Positions 1 through 33,226 of a DNA stretch of 64,000 nt are shown here, in pieces. Each line of letters opens with the position of its first letter. Position 1 is the first letter of the stretch. Position numbers and translations under genes: made by a program. The notes under the pieces were generated by a model. That model was not told the DNA's origin and did no database searches. It saw only the letters and a program-made list of their open reading frames with translations. Source of the DNA: Amoebidium appalachense. Taxonomy: Eukaryota; Ichthyosporea. The DNA is taken from NCBI GenBank assembly GCA_963693365.1, contig CAVNZM010000016.1, positions 3,596,001 to 3,660,000 on the forward strand, given 5' to 3'.

Positions 1-3288
<3,288 letters not shown>

Positions 3289-3874
3289 GTTTAACGCGAA
3301 ATTTCACTCGTGATGGAAGCGGTTGTGTCTTCGCAAAAACACAAACTGCACTTGACAAAAAGGAAAATGATGCACATGGTCAGCGAAAAAACAGAGTGGC
3401 GATTAGTGAATGTGCACCTGGTGTGGTGTGCAAATGATGTTTTTCTGCCGTGCATTGCGAAGAGAAAATGGTAATAAATCCGCACACGCCTTGAGTGTGG
3501 GTTTTTTTATCTTCTTTTGTGGCTTTGGTCTTTTGGAATTACCGTTTCAATGTTGAGATTTCCATCCTCGAATTGCCTTCGAAGGTTACTTTCCAGCCAA
3601 ATACAACCTGCACATTCAGAGCCGAAATGTGATCATGCATCATCATCTAAACCGCTCATGAATATAAAATCACATTAGGGTGTATTGAGTTGAAGAATAA
3701 TAGCCGTTCATGATCCGCCAAAGGAAAGAAGGCAATTTTCTGAAGTTTTAGAACCACGTCGCTCGTGTCCCATGGTGTGCACAAAGTGAAATACATGCTA
3801 CTGGATTTATGAACAAGAGATTGTTTATTCAGTTATTAATATATACATATATATGCGCATGCACACGTATCACC
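3289..3874. other. Kinase upstream region, no gene seen
   Basis: This is ordinary, fairly AT-rich sequence without long simple repeats. It presumably includes the promoter and 5' UTR of the minus-strand kinase. I could not recognise a coding exon or a core promoter element. Confidence 0.5.
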
Positions 3875-4190
3875 CTATTTGCATAAGTACTCGAGGAAAA
3901 CCCAGTGATGGCATGCGTGCAAGGTGTACCCCAAAAAACATTTCCGCGGACCGTTGCAATTGAAGGGATACTTGAAACATGCCACATGTTTAAAACAATG
4001 CTGAGGTGATTTGTAGATGATGCAACTTTGGCACGTAGTAATAACGGCCGGGAAAAAAAGAAAAGCCATAAAAGACTCTTACCTTTAGTTTATCCGGTTT
4101 TGGTGGTGTGTAAAGACACCTTTCAAATTTCGGGCACTGTATTTCTTGGGGGGTAGGACACGAATGTGTCCTTCGATACCGACAACTAAT
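3875..4190 (-). CDS. Putative Cys-rich protein, last two exons (hypothetical)
   Basis: Two minus-strand segments, 4190-4083 (36 codons) and 4000-3875 (41 codons plus TAG), join across an 82-bp intron with a strong donor (AAG|GTAAGAGT) and acceptor (ATCACCTCAG) in matching phase 0. The joined 77 residues contain nine cysteines, including CPTPQEIQC, CFKHVACF and CNGPRKCFL. The upstream boundary (CTAG|ATTAG) is weak and no start codon or signal peptide is seen, so earlier exons must lie further right if the gene is real. I recognise no family; small secreted Cys-rich proteins are one possibility. Without the splice, an ATG at 4069 would give a 64-residue Cys-rich frame instead. Confidence 0.35.
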
Positions 4191-7434
<3,244 letters not shown>

Positions 7435-7854
7435 TCACTCATACTTCTGATTCAAATACTTCACAATCTCCTCGCACAGTACCACCCACTCCTCCTCACA
7501 TCCCTGCTGCAGCCTGTTCTTATCCGGGTGATAATGGACCACCACCCTCATAAGAATTTTCTTCAGCTGGTCGGGCGGAATCACCTCCGGAAGAACGTGC
7601 TTCGGGTCGCGCGGAGGGTGATTCTTGTACACGTGTTTGAGAAGCGCGAATGCCGATTGGTTGGCTGCGGCTTTAATATCGTCCAATAGGGGCTTGAGTT
7701 TATCGAGTATGGGCTGTCTGCGTGCCTCCTCGATGACGATGGCCTCTCGCTGCCACTTTTGCACCGCCTCTTGTGCCTCTTTGAACCAATCAACGTGGTC
7801 TAGGACACGTGGCAGAAGGGTGAGGCCAAGCTCGACCGCTCTCTGCGTGTGTAC

Positions 7855-7904
<50 letters not shown>

Positions 7905-8406
7905 GGGGGGGGGGGGGAGGGAGGTGCGCCGGGAGAGCATATGTCCGCGTGTGTGTGTGACTGTGAAGGTGTGTGTGTGTGTGTGCGTGCGCGAGGATGT
8001 GCACGTGTGCGTTTGTGCACGTCACCTGCAACGATGTGCGTGTTTGTGTAAATGACCATGGGTGTGTGTGTGTGCATGTATGTGTGTGTGTGTTTGGAGG
8101 GGGGGGGGGGGGAGGACGTCGACGTGGGGGAGAGGGGAAGGGGGGGGGGGGGGGAGAAGAGGTTTAGATGGGACAGGGGGATGGTTTCAATTGCAAGGAG
8201 CCTTCCTGAATGCAGCTGAAGATAAGACCAACAGACACAGCAATGCATGTGGAGTGCACGATGACAAGGAAGCAACGAGGTAAAAGGGTGGGTGTGTAGG
8301 TGTTGGAGTAATAGGGGTTTTTCCCCACCTTCAACTCTGTTCTTTTCTTTTCTTCCTCTTCTTCTCCTTCCTCTTCTTCTTCTTCTTCTTCTTCTTCTTC
8401 TTCTTC

Positions 8407-8437
<31 letters not shown>

Positions 8438-9579
8438 GGTGGGGGGGGGGGGGGGGGGAGGGGGGGGGGGCGGGGGAGAGGGCAAAAGGGAAGGGGGGAG
8501 AGGGAGGGGGGGGAAGGGGGTAAGTAAAGGAGTGAAAGGGCCGAGACGACAACGGTCAAGCGTGCCACCAATAGATAGCTATATATAGCAGTGGAGTGAC
8601 AGTATAACAGAAGGAGGGGAAAAGGGAGGAAAATTGCACACACACCCGATAGTACTCCTTTGCCTTGGGTTCAATCTTCAACACGCGAGCAAACACGCGG
8701 CCAAGACGAGAAAACGCAATAGCCTCACTCTCTACGTCGTGTCCCTTCGTGAGAATCACGGCGCTCCAATACATGTCCACACACTGCCACACCGTGTCGA
8801 CGTTTACCTCTTCCGATTCCGTCAGCGTCTTCACCCAACACGTGCTGCTGTGTGGACTCGAACATGCGTGTTTGTATCTCCACCCTCTCCTCTAACTCCC
8901 CAACCTTCTCTTGCATCTCCTCCCCTACAAATCCAGAAAGTCTCTCTGCGTAGCGCCGTGCTTCTGTGTGCGGAAAGTAGCAGTCACACATGCTCCCGAG
9001 CCCGCGTTTGTAATCAACCTCCCCGTCTGCATTCTGATCCTCCCTCACCCCATCGTTAAAGGTAGCTGTCGCGGCGCTTAGAAACATGGAACCGAGTGCT
9101 TCGTTAAGAACGGGATGATGTAGGTCTGAGCTCCCGGATTGCATTTTCTTTAAAATTACAGATAAAGCGTGTGTCCCTTGGCCCTGTGGAAGGGAGGAGA
9201 ATATCGCGGGCAAGGTCTCGCACGTGAATGTGCGGATGTGTTGAATGATGGTCTCTTTCCATTCCTCGTTTTTGTTGTCGCCTCCGTATTCAAGCGCCAG
9301 AACAAAACTTTCCATGCATTTGGCAACACACTCCGGAACGCACTCATCCGATACATCATGGCTTGTAACATATGACTCGACTGTGCGCAGGAGCGAAACA
9401 CCCATGTTTTTGGCGGCCGAAGAAGCTGTGTCGAGATCCGGGCTGGAAAGGAGCGAACAGCGGTACTTCTCGTATGCCTTGCTGAGCCTGGCGCGCCTGA
9501 GCGTGGGTGCCAGACCTTCGGCTTGGGCCTGTTTATAGAAGGCGTTGCCTTCTTCACGCAGGCGCTTGGCTGTATCCAT
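7435..9579 (-). CDS. TPR-like protein with C-terminal J domain (frame break)
   Basis: Coding segments on the minus strand are 9579 to about 8836, then a different frame to 8646, an intron, and 7842-7435. The N-terminus (MDTAKRLREEGNAFYKQAQ) looks like a TPR helix pair, and the middle is helical. The junction 8646/7842 joins AKEYYR to RAVELGLT, again TPR-like. The C-terminus carries the J-domain HPD motif (VHYHPDKN) preceded by a helix II-like segment and followed by EEWVVLCEEI, so it should recruit an Hsp70. A J domain at the C-terminus recalls auxilin-type co-chaperones, but I cannot name the orthologue. Near 8836 the frame shifts by one base (VLGED versus WVKTLTESEE) with no plausible intron. 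An assembly indel, a real mutation or programmed shifting are all possible. The start was chosen for its good context (CAACATGG); an upstream in-frame extension exists. Confidence 0.75.
8363..8427. repeat. (CTT)n microsatellite in J-protein intron
   Basis: About 21 CTT units run into a short T tract and then a G tract. They lie inside the 803-bp intron of the J-domain gene. Confidence 0.9.
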
Positions 9580-10701
9580 GTTGCCAGCATTAAGATTAAT
9601 GGTTTTGAGCTTTGCATCGGTATGTTGTTTGACCTGGTGTAGAAGCGAGCGAATGCACAAATAAGAAGTAGGTTGGAGTTTATGTGAGTTTTATGATATT
9701 GTAATTCAAACTAGAAGTGACAAGGATGTTAAAGTAGCTGCGTATTTAGAGAACCGCCATTGTGTAAGTGGCTAGCGCAGTTGTCACACAAATAAGGTTG
9801 AAACGATAAAAACAAGACCAAAAAAGAAGTTTTTATAAGACAATAAAAAAAGTAGGAATATGCTGAGTTGTGCATGCGCATATATGCATACATCACCAGA
9901 TCATGAAATTCGAAAGTGAAGATGTATTTTATGTGTAAAATGGTTTCAAACAATCCTTTCCTATCACCTTTCGGTTTCACCAAAAAAAAATCTGAGGTTG
10001 AAGAGGAATAGCTGCCGGGTGCATGAAGAGTCATGATTGTGCATCTACAGGCAGGTGGCTCGAGCGGGGCCTAGCAGCTGTGGAATAGATCTATTCTTTT
10101 CTAAACATGGTTAAATGTTGGTGCCTTTTCAACCAATCAAAAATTATATATTTATTCCGCCAATCAGCATGGGTATTAAATGGAACACGGCGAGCTAACA
10201 ATACATAGCGCCTGGCTGCCCCGGGCCCGATAATAGTCTCCGAGCTATGCACGCAGGGAACCGTTGAACGCATGGTACAAATGTGGTACTAATTATATAA
10301 AAACGAGCAATAACTAGTAATGCTGAGGAAGTTCACATGTAGATAGAGTTTTCATGTACAATTATCCTGTTTGGGACGTCTTGACAGGCCTCGGGGATAT
10401 AACACATGTATGCGCAGCCCTGCATTGCCGGGAAGCATGCGTGCGCCAGTAGTCACACCATGTATTAACAAGTTACAGTAACTTCACTCAAAATACTAAT
10501 AAGCTTATGTGTTTTTATTTTTAACCTTTTGGTATTGTAACGGCTTGTTCCGTTTCACATCATCAGAAGAGGAAGCATTGAATGAATTCGAAATAAGACC
10601 TTGCTGAACTTGGTGGGTGAGAGGTGCACGTATGTACGCGTGGGTGAATTGCGGCCCCCCAGGGGAACTTGGCGAAGAGAGGCCTCTTGCATGCAGGGGA
10701 A

Positions 10702-10736
<35 letters not shown>

Positions 10737-11207
10737 GGAAGGGAAGGGCTTATATATACTAGCCGGGGAACTAAATTGGGTGGGAGAAATCGGAGGGGAA
10801 GGGGTGGTCGTGGGCCGGCAGGGGAAAAGGTTAGACTGATTTTGACTGGGATTGGCCAAACTTATGAACGTTTTCAAATTCCCCCCCCCCCCCCCCCCCC
10901 CCCCACCCACCCACCCACACACACACACACAAACAACCACCACCACCACAGTGGCACCTTCGACCACCGGGATCCGGACGTAGAATCAAAATAGTGTTTC
11001 ATTCTTGTATTTGATTAATCATTATGCTCACCGTACTGAGATACATGGACGTGACAAAGGGTGATGTGCAATCGACCATGAGCGAAGTTGAGTCCCTTGG
11101 CAAGCCTTATGATTGCATTGCACGAAGGCAATCGTATTCCAATTTGATTTGTCTTTCGTGTACCACCATCAATGAGAAAAAATAATCATATAATGAAAAA
11201 AAAAACC

Positions 11208-11246
<39 letters not shown>

Positions 11247-11725
11247 TTTTTCATACTGAAAAAGCCTAACACACGTGCGGCATATATGTAGCATTTGTGC
11301 ATCAAACAATGCCACCATCAAAGAGAAAAAATTATCATATAAGTCCCCTTAATACTTTCATACTGAATAAGCTAACATACGCTCGGGATATAATATGTAG
11401 CATTTGTACATCAAACAACGCATATGGCATTCGTGCATCATTCGAAATCCATCCTCGTTAAACTCAGCTCATTGGGCATATAGCTACATGGGGCAATACT
11501 CCCTGAGTTAGCAGCCAACCCCCCCCCCCCCCCCCTCCCGCCTCCCTCCCTCCCCCCTCCCCCCCCCCCCAAAAAAGAAAACAAAAACAAAAACAAAAAA
11601 AACAAAAAACAAACAGACAATTCGAGAAAGGGGAAAAGCGAGGGGGGGGGAAGGAAGGCGGTAGGGAGGGAGAAAGGAAGGAAGGGAGGGAGGGAGGGAG
11701 GGAGGGAGGGAGGGAGGGAGGGAGG

Positions 11726-11762
<37 letters not shown>

Positions 11763-11905
11763 GATAACAATACAAATCCAACTAAAACAAAAATTAATAA
11801 AAAGCAAAAAAACAACCAGAGCATTTTCTTGTCCGGCCTTCGATGCTGTTTCTCAAGAAGTCGCTTCTGAGGAAATCTAATGATGTTTTCGAGGCAATGG
11901 CCAAA
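9580..11905. other. Intergenic between J-protein gene and PARG 3' end
   Basis: No gene was recognised. The first 1 kb is ordinary AT-rich DNA with CCAATCA-type motifs near 10132 and 10162, a plausible promoter for the J-protein gene. The rest holds G tracts (10701-10735), C tracts (10879-10902, 11212-11246, 11518-11535), an imperfect tandem repeat (11163-11446) and AGGG/AG repeats (about 11650-11757). Confidence 0.6.
11163..11446. repeat. Imperfect tandem repeat, two ~145-bp units
   Basis: Unit 1 starts at 11163 and unit 2 at 11311. Both contain CCACCATCAA, then GAGAAAAAAT, ATCATATAA, TTCATACTGAA, CTAACA and TGTAGCATTTGT followed by ACATCAAACAA or GCATCAAACAA. Unit 1 has a long C tract inserted near its middle. 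There is no coding signal. Confidence 0.75.
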
Positions 11906-27220
<15,315 letters not shown>

Positions 27221-27762
27221 CTTCCTGTTCCCCACTACGGTCCAGTGGTTGAAATGATGCCTGAGGTTTGCTTTGAAAACCGGACGGAAAACCTGTGACC
27301 TAAAGATCCGTGACGTAAACATAACCCCACAGCGCAATGATGTAGCAAAGGAGCAGCAAGGGTCACTGGTTTGACTTGGGTGTAACATGTCATGTCGAGC
27401 TTCCGTTGGGTAAGTATGTAAAGCACCCCATAGGTCAAAATAGATTCAATTGGTTTTTAGAAACAAAGTGCAAGCTTTGTGTGAAGGGTTTCACACTTTC
27501 CTTCCCTCTCATCGGCTAATCTCGGAGAAGCGCTATAATTCTATAGCTAACTCAAACTTCTCGAGCTCCTTGAAAAAGAGCAACACGAAGCCTTCCCAAG
27601 CCGTCAGGTTGGGGTGTTCTTGTTGACGGACCACATTTTGGCGCCAAAAGCCTAAAATGGTTAAAGAGTTTCTATTTATGGCTATTTTGCCAAATATAAG
27701 ATTGTTTACGTGTGGACGGCCCCGGGCTCTGCAGCTACGTATACTGCCCACAGCCGCCTCCT

Positions 27763-27794
<32 letters not shown>

Positions 27795-28343
27795 CCTTCC
27801 CCTCCCCCCCGGGTTCCTCCGCCCCTCAACCACAAACCGTTACGCACTGTATAACTGCACACAAACCCGCTTTCACCACTGCTCTCTCCGGAGCCTCTTC
27901 GTCAGCAATTCGAAAAGAACGAAGTCACGGCATATGATCACAGTTATTCTGTGCGGACATCGTCATGACACACCGACTCGCATGCACAAATACTGCAAGC
28001 TCATTCAATGCTAAGTACAGATGCACGTCTTTTTTTTCTCTATTTGGAGCGAATAACTTGATATATGGAGCGCATCTGGATCAGGCCTTTTCTCGCTGTG
28101 TACTGCAAACCTGCGCCGCAAATTTCTTGGGTCACAGTAAAATACTTCATTATTGTATGGCACAAAGTGCCTTGCATTGTTATGCGGGTCTCCTAAATTC
28201 TGCACCTCGCTGATTTATTTCCGTTGCTGGTACACACCTCTCTACAATCCAACGCAAACCAGTGATGGCCAAAGAGCATCTAACTCACTCCCCCCTCTCC
28301 CCTCCCCCCTCCGCCCCACAGCTCATAGAGACGCACACACACC

Positions 28344-28375
<32 letters not shown>

Positions 28376-29228
28376 CGCACGCACGCACGCACGCACGCAC
28401 ACACGCACACACGCACACACGCACACACACACACACACACTCTCCTAGCAGTCCTCCTCCATCCCGGCGCACGCGTGCCGCTTCAGTGACGTCATCAATC
28501 TAAGCGCTGATTGGTTGCGCGCACTTCCGGGACTCAGCACGAAAAGCTTTTTCTTGTTTTCCCAGGCTCCATTTTCTCGTGTTTTTTCTTGCTCTTTTTT
28601 TTTTTTTTTTTTTTTTGGCCCATGTTTTTGACACCCTTGCTTCGCCGCTTCGTCTTTATGGCGCGCAAGCGCTAGACGCTATCGTGGCACTGCGCCTTGG
28701 CTTACAACAAAGCAACGCACGGCTCTTAGCTCACTCTTGTGACGTTCTTGTCCAAGTGGTTTGCTTTTTTTGTTTGTTTGTTTCTTTTGTCCCCACCCGT
28801 ATCTTTGGTTGCCTTGCAATTGGATCGGTTCTATTCATTTTGTATGTTGCCCTGAAGTTCCCCAAATAGAAAAGAAAACCAAATTTGGCCTAACTGTACG
28901 TTCATTTCTTTTCACAAGTAGTTTTCGGCTGCCGTGAAGCCAAAACTGTTCGTTTTCATTTCCGCAACAAAACAACGAATTCTTAATCTCCTACTTCGTG
29001 CACTAAGTCTGCCGATAGGGGAATTTTCTTGCTTTTTTTGGCCACACACTGCAACAAGAATAACAGTGATATTTGCCAGCACAGCCGCAAAACTTTTCTT
29101 TTTCTTGTTCGGCGACTGGCCGGCTCGCAAATTCCACACCACCCCAGGAAGAATCTGGTGATAAAACGCCCCACCAAAACACATCCCATTTTCACCATAT
29201 TCCACTCCTCAAGCACATCTTTCAAAAA
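27221..29228. promoter_or_regulatory. Divergent promoter region, PARG and promethin-like gene
   Basis: The region separates two head-to-head genes. Visible motifs are a perfect palindromic E2F-type site TTTTGGCGCCAAAA (27636-27649), a palindromic CRE TGACGTCA (28487-28494), an inverted CCAAT box ATTGG (28510-28514) and an ETS/GABP-type ACTTCCGG (28523-28530). The last three are clustered within 45 bp and face the promethin-like gene about 700 bp downstream. Transcription starts cannot be read from sequence. A C tract (27766-27790) and CA/CG repeats (28331-28440) interrupt the region. A short minus-strand frame at 27535-27660 has normal composition but no recognisable domain. Confidence 0.55.
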
Positions 29229-29851
29229 ATGGCGACCTTCAATTCCGAACTCACCGAATCGCCTCTTGGCCGTTTCTATGTTGCCACTCAACCATATATG
29301 GCGCTTGCACACGAGCACCTGCCCTTTGCCTGGACGGTGGTCAAGGCGCACCCCGTGCTCAGCGGGTGCGCCTTAACCTTTGTGGGGGCTATGGTCGTGC
29401 CTCTGGTTGTCTTCGCCCTGTTTGCTGCCTGCAGGTATGTCTCCAATGCATTTTTAATTGCTCTTCTATTTTTATTATTGTTTTTTTCTTCACATTTTAT
29501 GTTTTCTTCTTGAGTCCCCCCTTTTCCTGGTTTTTGGTGAAATGGGTTGACTCGGCGATTTCGTTGAAACAAAGGATGGGTTGGGAACTGTTGGCACGCT
29601 CACGAGGTCTAAGAGTCGAAGCTGATTGCTTTGTGGAGGCACGGGTATTCCCCTGATGATGGCATCTCTGTTCAAGTGTCTCTTGCCTGCGCATGTGTGA
29701 CTTTTTTGTTTTGTTTTGTTGTGTTTGTTCTAGTTTTGGTACTTTCATGACGTTTTTGTTTTGCCTTTTGATGTCTCCCTTACATATCCCCCCCCCCCCC
29801 TCTTGCATGTTCGTGAAAAGATTTTTATATTTCTCTCTTCGGAAGTATCAG

Positions 29852-29895
<44 letters not shown>

Positions 29896-30092
29896 TTCAC
29901 CGTTTAGCTTTCGACCCACACCAACACCATTTGCCAAACGATTGAATGCTAAAGGGTTGAAGTGGAAGGGTGGAGGAAATGAATGATGTGTCGTTGGTTC
30001 ATTATGTGGTAAAATGTTTTTTATTTTTTAATTTAATTTTATTTTATTTATTTTTTGTGGGGGGGGGAGGGGAGGGGGGTGGGGGTGATGTT

Positions 30093-30126
<34 letters not shown>

Positions 30127-30222
30127 TGTTGCTATGTTAATGTTGTCTCTCTTTCTCTTTTTCTGGCTTTTTAGCAAACCGTTTTGGAATGGGGGAGAGG
30201 TTTGTGATTTTTTTTTATTTTT

Positions 30223-30254
<32 letters not shown>

Positions 30255-30518
30255 GGGCTATGCAAGACAGCTGTTTGAGTTTCACCATTTTTCTGCTTTT
30301 TTGCATTCACAAATGAAGGTCGTAAAGATCACTTGTCGATTTTGCGGGGACCCCCCCCCCCCCCCCCTCCCCCCACCAAAATTTCTGCCTGGAATATATG
30401 CGCCCCTGCTAATTGTGCACGTGTGGATGGCTACTAAACCTCATCCCCCCTCCCCCCCCCCACACACACACCCTCTTTTTTTCCATCACAAAAATATACA
30501 CATACGCGCACGAGTGCG

Positions 30519-30570
<52 letters not shown>

Positions 30571-30612
30571 TACACGCGCGCGAGTGCGCACCTAGACACA
30601 CACACACACACG

Positions 30613-30665
<53 letters not shown>

Positions 30666-31428
30666 TATCTTCTCCCCCCCCACACCCACCAACCCCCCGG
30701 GCACACACACACACACGCACACACACACATAAACACACAGCGTCAGTGTCACCCTTACGTTCTCCCTCGCCGCTTTTGTCATTGTCGAGGGCAGCATCCT
30801 CGCAACCGGGCTCTGTATGCTCTTTGGAGGAATTCTGTTCGCTGGCGGGATCGCGGTTGCAATCAGTATCGGTCTGTTGCTCACCGCTCTATATGTAAAG
30901 GGTCTCTTCGTTGCCGGACAGTTGGTTATTGTAAGCTACAACACTCTTATCGCGCTCTCAGAGACGCCGATTTCTGTTGCGGAAAACGGGGGCAGCAAGA
31001 ATGGGAAGGGAGAGAACGGGTCGTCGAAAAAGGAAAATTCCACATTGATGAAGAATTCGGACGGCGCTGGCCGGCAAACCCGGTCCGTGACTTTTAACGA
31101 ACAGGTTGACTCGTGCCTTATCTCTACCATCGACGAGTCGTGGAAGAACCTCGGGAGTCTTGATAAGGCGGCTAATGTTAGTCAGGAGATCGCGAACGAG
31201 GGAGGGGATTTCTGTGTTAAGAATGGGTGTGCGTGTGGGAACGGTGGGGAGGAAGGGGGGGAGGAGGAGGGCGAGAAGCAGGTGGGTATGGTGGGGGGAG
31301 GGGAGGGGATGAAGGGGGGGATGTGGGTCTCGGAGGAGGGGAAGGTGGTGGGGTTGGGGTTGAATGCGAAGGAGATTGGAATTGATGCGATGGTGGCGGT
31401 GACAAATGAGGCTGGGACTGGGGCATGA
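29229..31428 (+). CDS. Promethin/LDAF1-like multi-pass membrane protein
   Basis: Two exons, 29229-29434 and 30741-31428, join in phase (TGC AG|C GTC) to give 297 residues. The N-terminal 40 residues are soluble, then hydrophobic segments run at about 42-68, 70-90, 95-118 and 118-135, followed by a hydrophilic Gly/Glu-rich tail that ends with a glycine-rich stretch. The order [17 protein letters not shown], an EG pair (FVIVEGS) and a Gly-rich third helix resembles promethin (LDAF1/TMEM159), the endoplasmic reticulum protein that works with seipin at sites of lipid-droplet formation. This is judged by motif layout, without an alignment. The acceptor is AAACACACAG at the end of CA repeats, so the polypyrimidine tract is replaced by CA. 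The intron (1306 bp) holds C and G tracts. The start ATG has A at -3 and lies downstream of CRE/CCAAT/ETS motifs. Confidence 0.7.
30525..30661. repeat. (CA)n microsatellites in promethin-like intron
   Basis: Two CA tracts separated by a CGCGCGAGTGCGC block; a third CA stretch continues to the acceptor at 30740. Confidence 0.9.
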
Positions 31429-32206
31429 ACGAGTTTTCCCCCCTTACTATGTTGTGTTACGTTAACTTGGGGAGGTGTATGGTGCGTTGCCTTTTCCTCG
31501 TCTTTCGTCGTCTTCTACTTCTTCCCGCATCTTTTTCTTTCTTTTTTTTTTTTTTGTAAGGGGGTGGGTGGGTTTGTGTGTGTGTGTGTGTTGGGGGGGG
31601 GGGGGGGGGGGGGGTAGATCCTGAGCAAGGGTCTCAGTTTTGATGTTTTGCTTTTGATTTTCTGAAAGTGGATTGTCGGTGAAATGCGGGTTTTTGGCGT
31701 ACGGGGAAGGGGTTGGCTCCCAGAGGTTTTCCAAATTAACGGTTATTGTGAACGAAATTCTACCTTCTCTTTACGGGCCCATAAGTCTTGTTGTTACTGT
31801 TGGGTAGGGGAAGGGAAAGATGCATATATATGTGGCCTCATTTATGTTTACGCGGAAGGGGGGGAAAACGCGAAAATGGTCTACGGAAATTTGTGATGTA
31901 TACGAGCTGCCCCCCACCATTGAAAATTGAAGCTTTTTCGATTTGCACGATTTGCACGTCAAAAATACGTGTTGTGTTTTAAGTACAGGTGTATATAGAC
32001 AATGTGAAATTTTGCAAATAATATGACAATCTCCTGCTGTTTTGTCTTTTTTTCAACCACTGATGTGTACATACATTCTTTTGATATGAAGACCCCGGGT
32101 TGGGTCCAAACATATAAATTTGAAAGTGCTATCAAATTGAAGTTTGTGGACGGGATTATATATGCATCATTCCTCGGCCACATGGAAGGAAAAGGCTCCG
32201 ACCGGG

Positions 32207-32249
<43 letters not shown>

Positions 32250-32492
32250 ACCACCACCACCACCAACACCACCACCACACTGCGCACGGAGGATCGCCAT
32301 ATAGGCTCTCTCTGCTTACGCTGCATATACTGCGCGTTATGTTGATGTTAACGTTAGCGTGGCATACTTAAAAGTTTGCCATGATCATGCATTTACATGT
32401 GATTGTGTCTTGCACTGTTTTCCTAGGATCCTCGTGTACTCCTGCTTCATACGTGTTCAGGATGCTAAGCACCTCTTCCCCCTCTCTCGAGA

Positions 32493-32551
<59 letters not shown>

Positions 32552-32596
32552 CTACACACACATGCGCGCGCACGCATACACACACACAAATGCGCG

Positions 32597-32656
<60 letters not shown>

Positions 32657-33226
32657 AACACACACAATGTAATCACATCTAGTAAAAATATTGGTAACAC
32701 ATGTGCATGTCTGATTATGGACCTGTCCATGTGTGCGTATATGTGTACATACAAGCGCTGTCACAAGATCTCTGTGTGTTGACTGCAGGCACCTTTTGAA
32801 ATTTTATTGGCAATAATCACAGGAACTATATTAAGTATCCTGTCTTATGAAACTGCCTAATATGATCTCAATGCTAACCTATTAATATGTCATTTATTGG
32901 TAATTTTTTCTGGTGTGTTCTGCAATTCTTATGTACCCCAATACTGAAACGATCATTCTACAGAGGGGCCCTTAAGCATATATCGGAAATGCAAGCACAA
33001 ATCACGTGACATTGCATATGAACGCCATGCATACTCTTACTCTACATGAACATTGGATTGAACATCTATACACCTAACTCGGTGTCCACGTATCAATAAT
33101 GCAAGTCGCCAAATCAAGCCATTCACACATGTATACTACATGCTTTTATAACGTTTACCATTCCTACCACACAACCCACCCTCTCACGCGTACCCCGTCC
33201 GCACCAATACACCCTTAAGTACCTCC
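31429..33226. other. Intergenic, one possible orphan exon
   Basis: Contains a T/G tract (31541-31612), C tracts (32209-32249, 32493-32537) and CA repeats (32538-32668). A plus-strand frame at 32023-32190 has normal composition and includes TTDVYIHSFDMKTPGWVQTY and KFVDGIIYAS, reminiscent of a beta-propeller blade, but it runs into the C tract without a donor. A second open stretch follows a TTTTCCTAG acceptor-like site at 32427. I cannot assemble a gene. 32770-33226 is ordinary AT-rich sequence. Confidence 0.45.

Noticed and set aside
8174-8222. Possible extra exon (LHSGRLLAIETI) in the J-protein intron
   Set aside because: It has a fine acceptor (TCTTATCTTCAG) but no suitable donor before the C tract, and joining 8646 directly to 7842 gives a better TPR sequence (EYYRRAVELG).
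27533-27862. Minus-strand frame upstream of PARG
   Set aside because: Normal composition only over the last 45 codons, no start, no splice partner and it overlaps the putative promoter with the E2F palindrome.
32023-32304. Plus-strand frame with a propeller-like segment
   Set aside because: Half of it is poly-Pro from a C tract, and no donor or neighbouring exon could be matched; kept only as a note in the intergenic entry.
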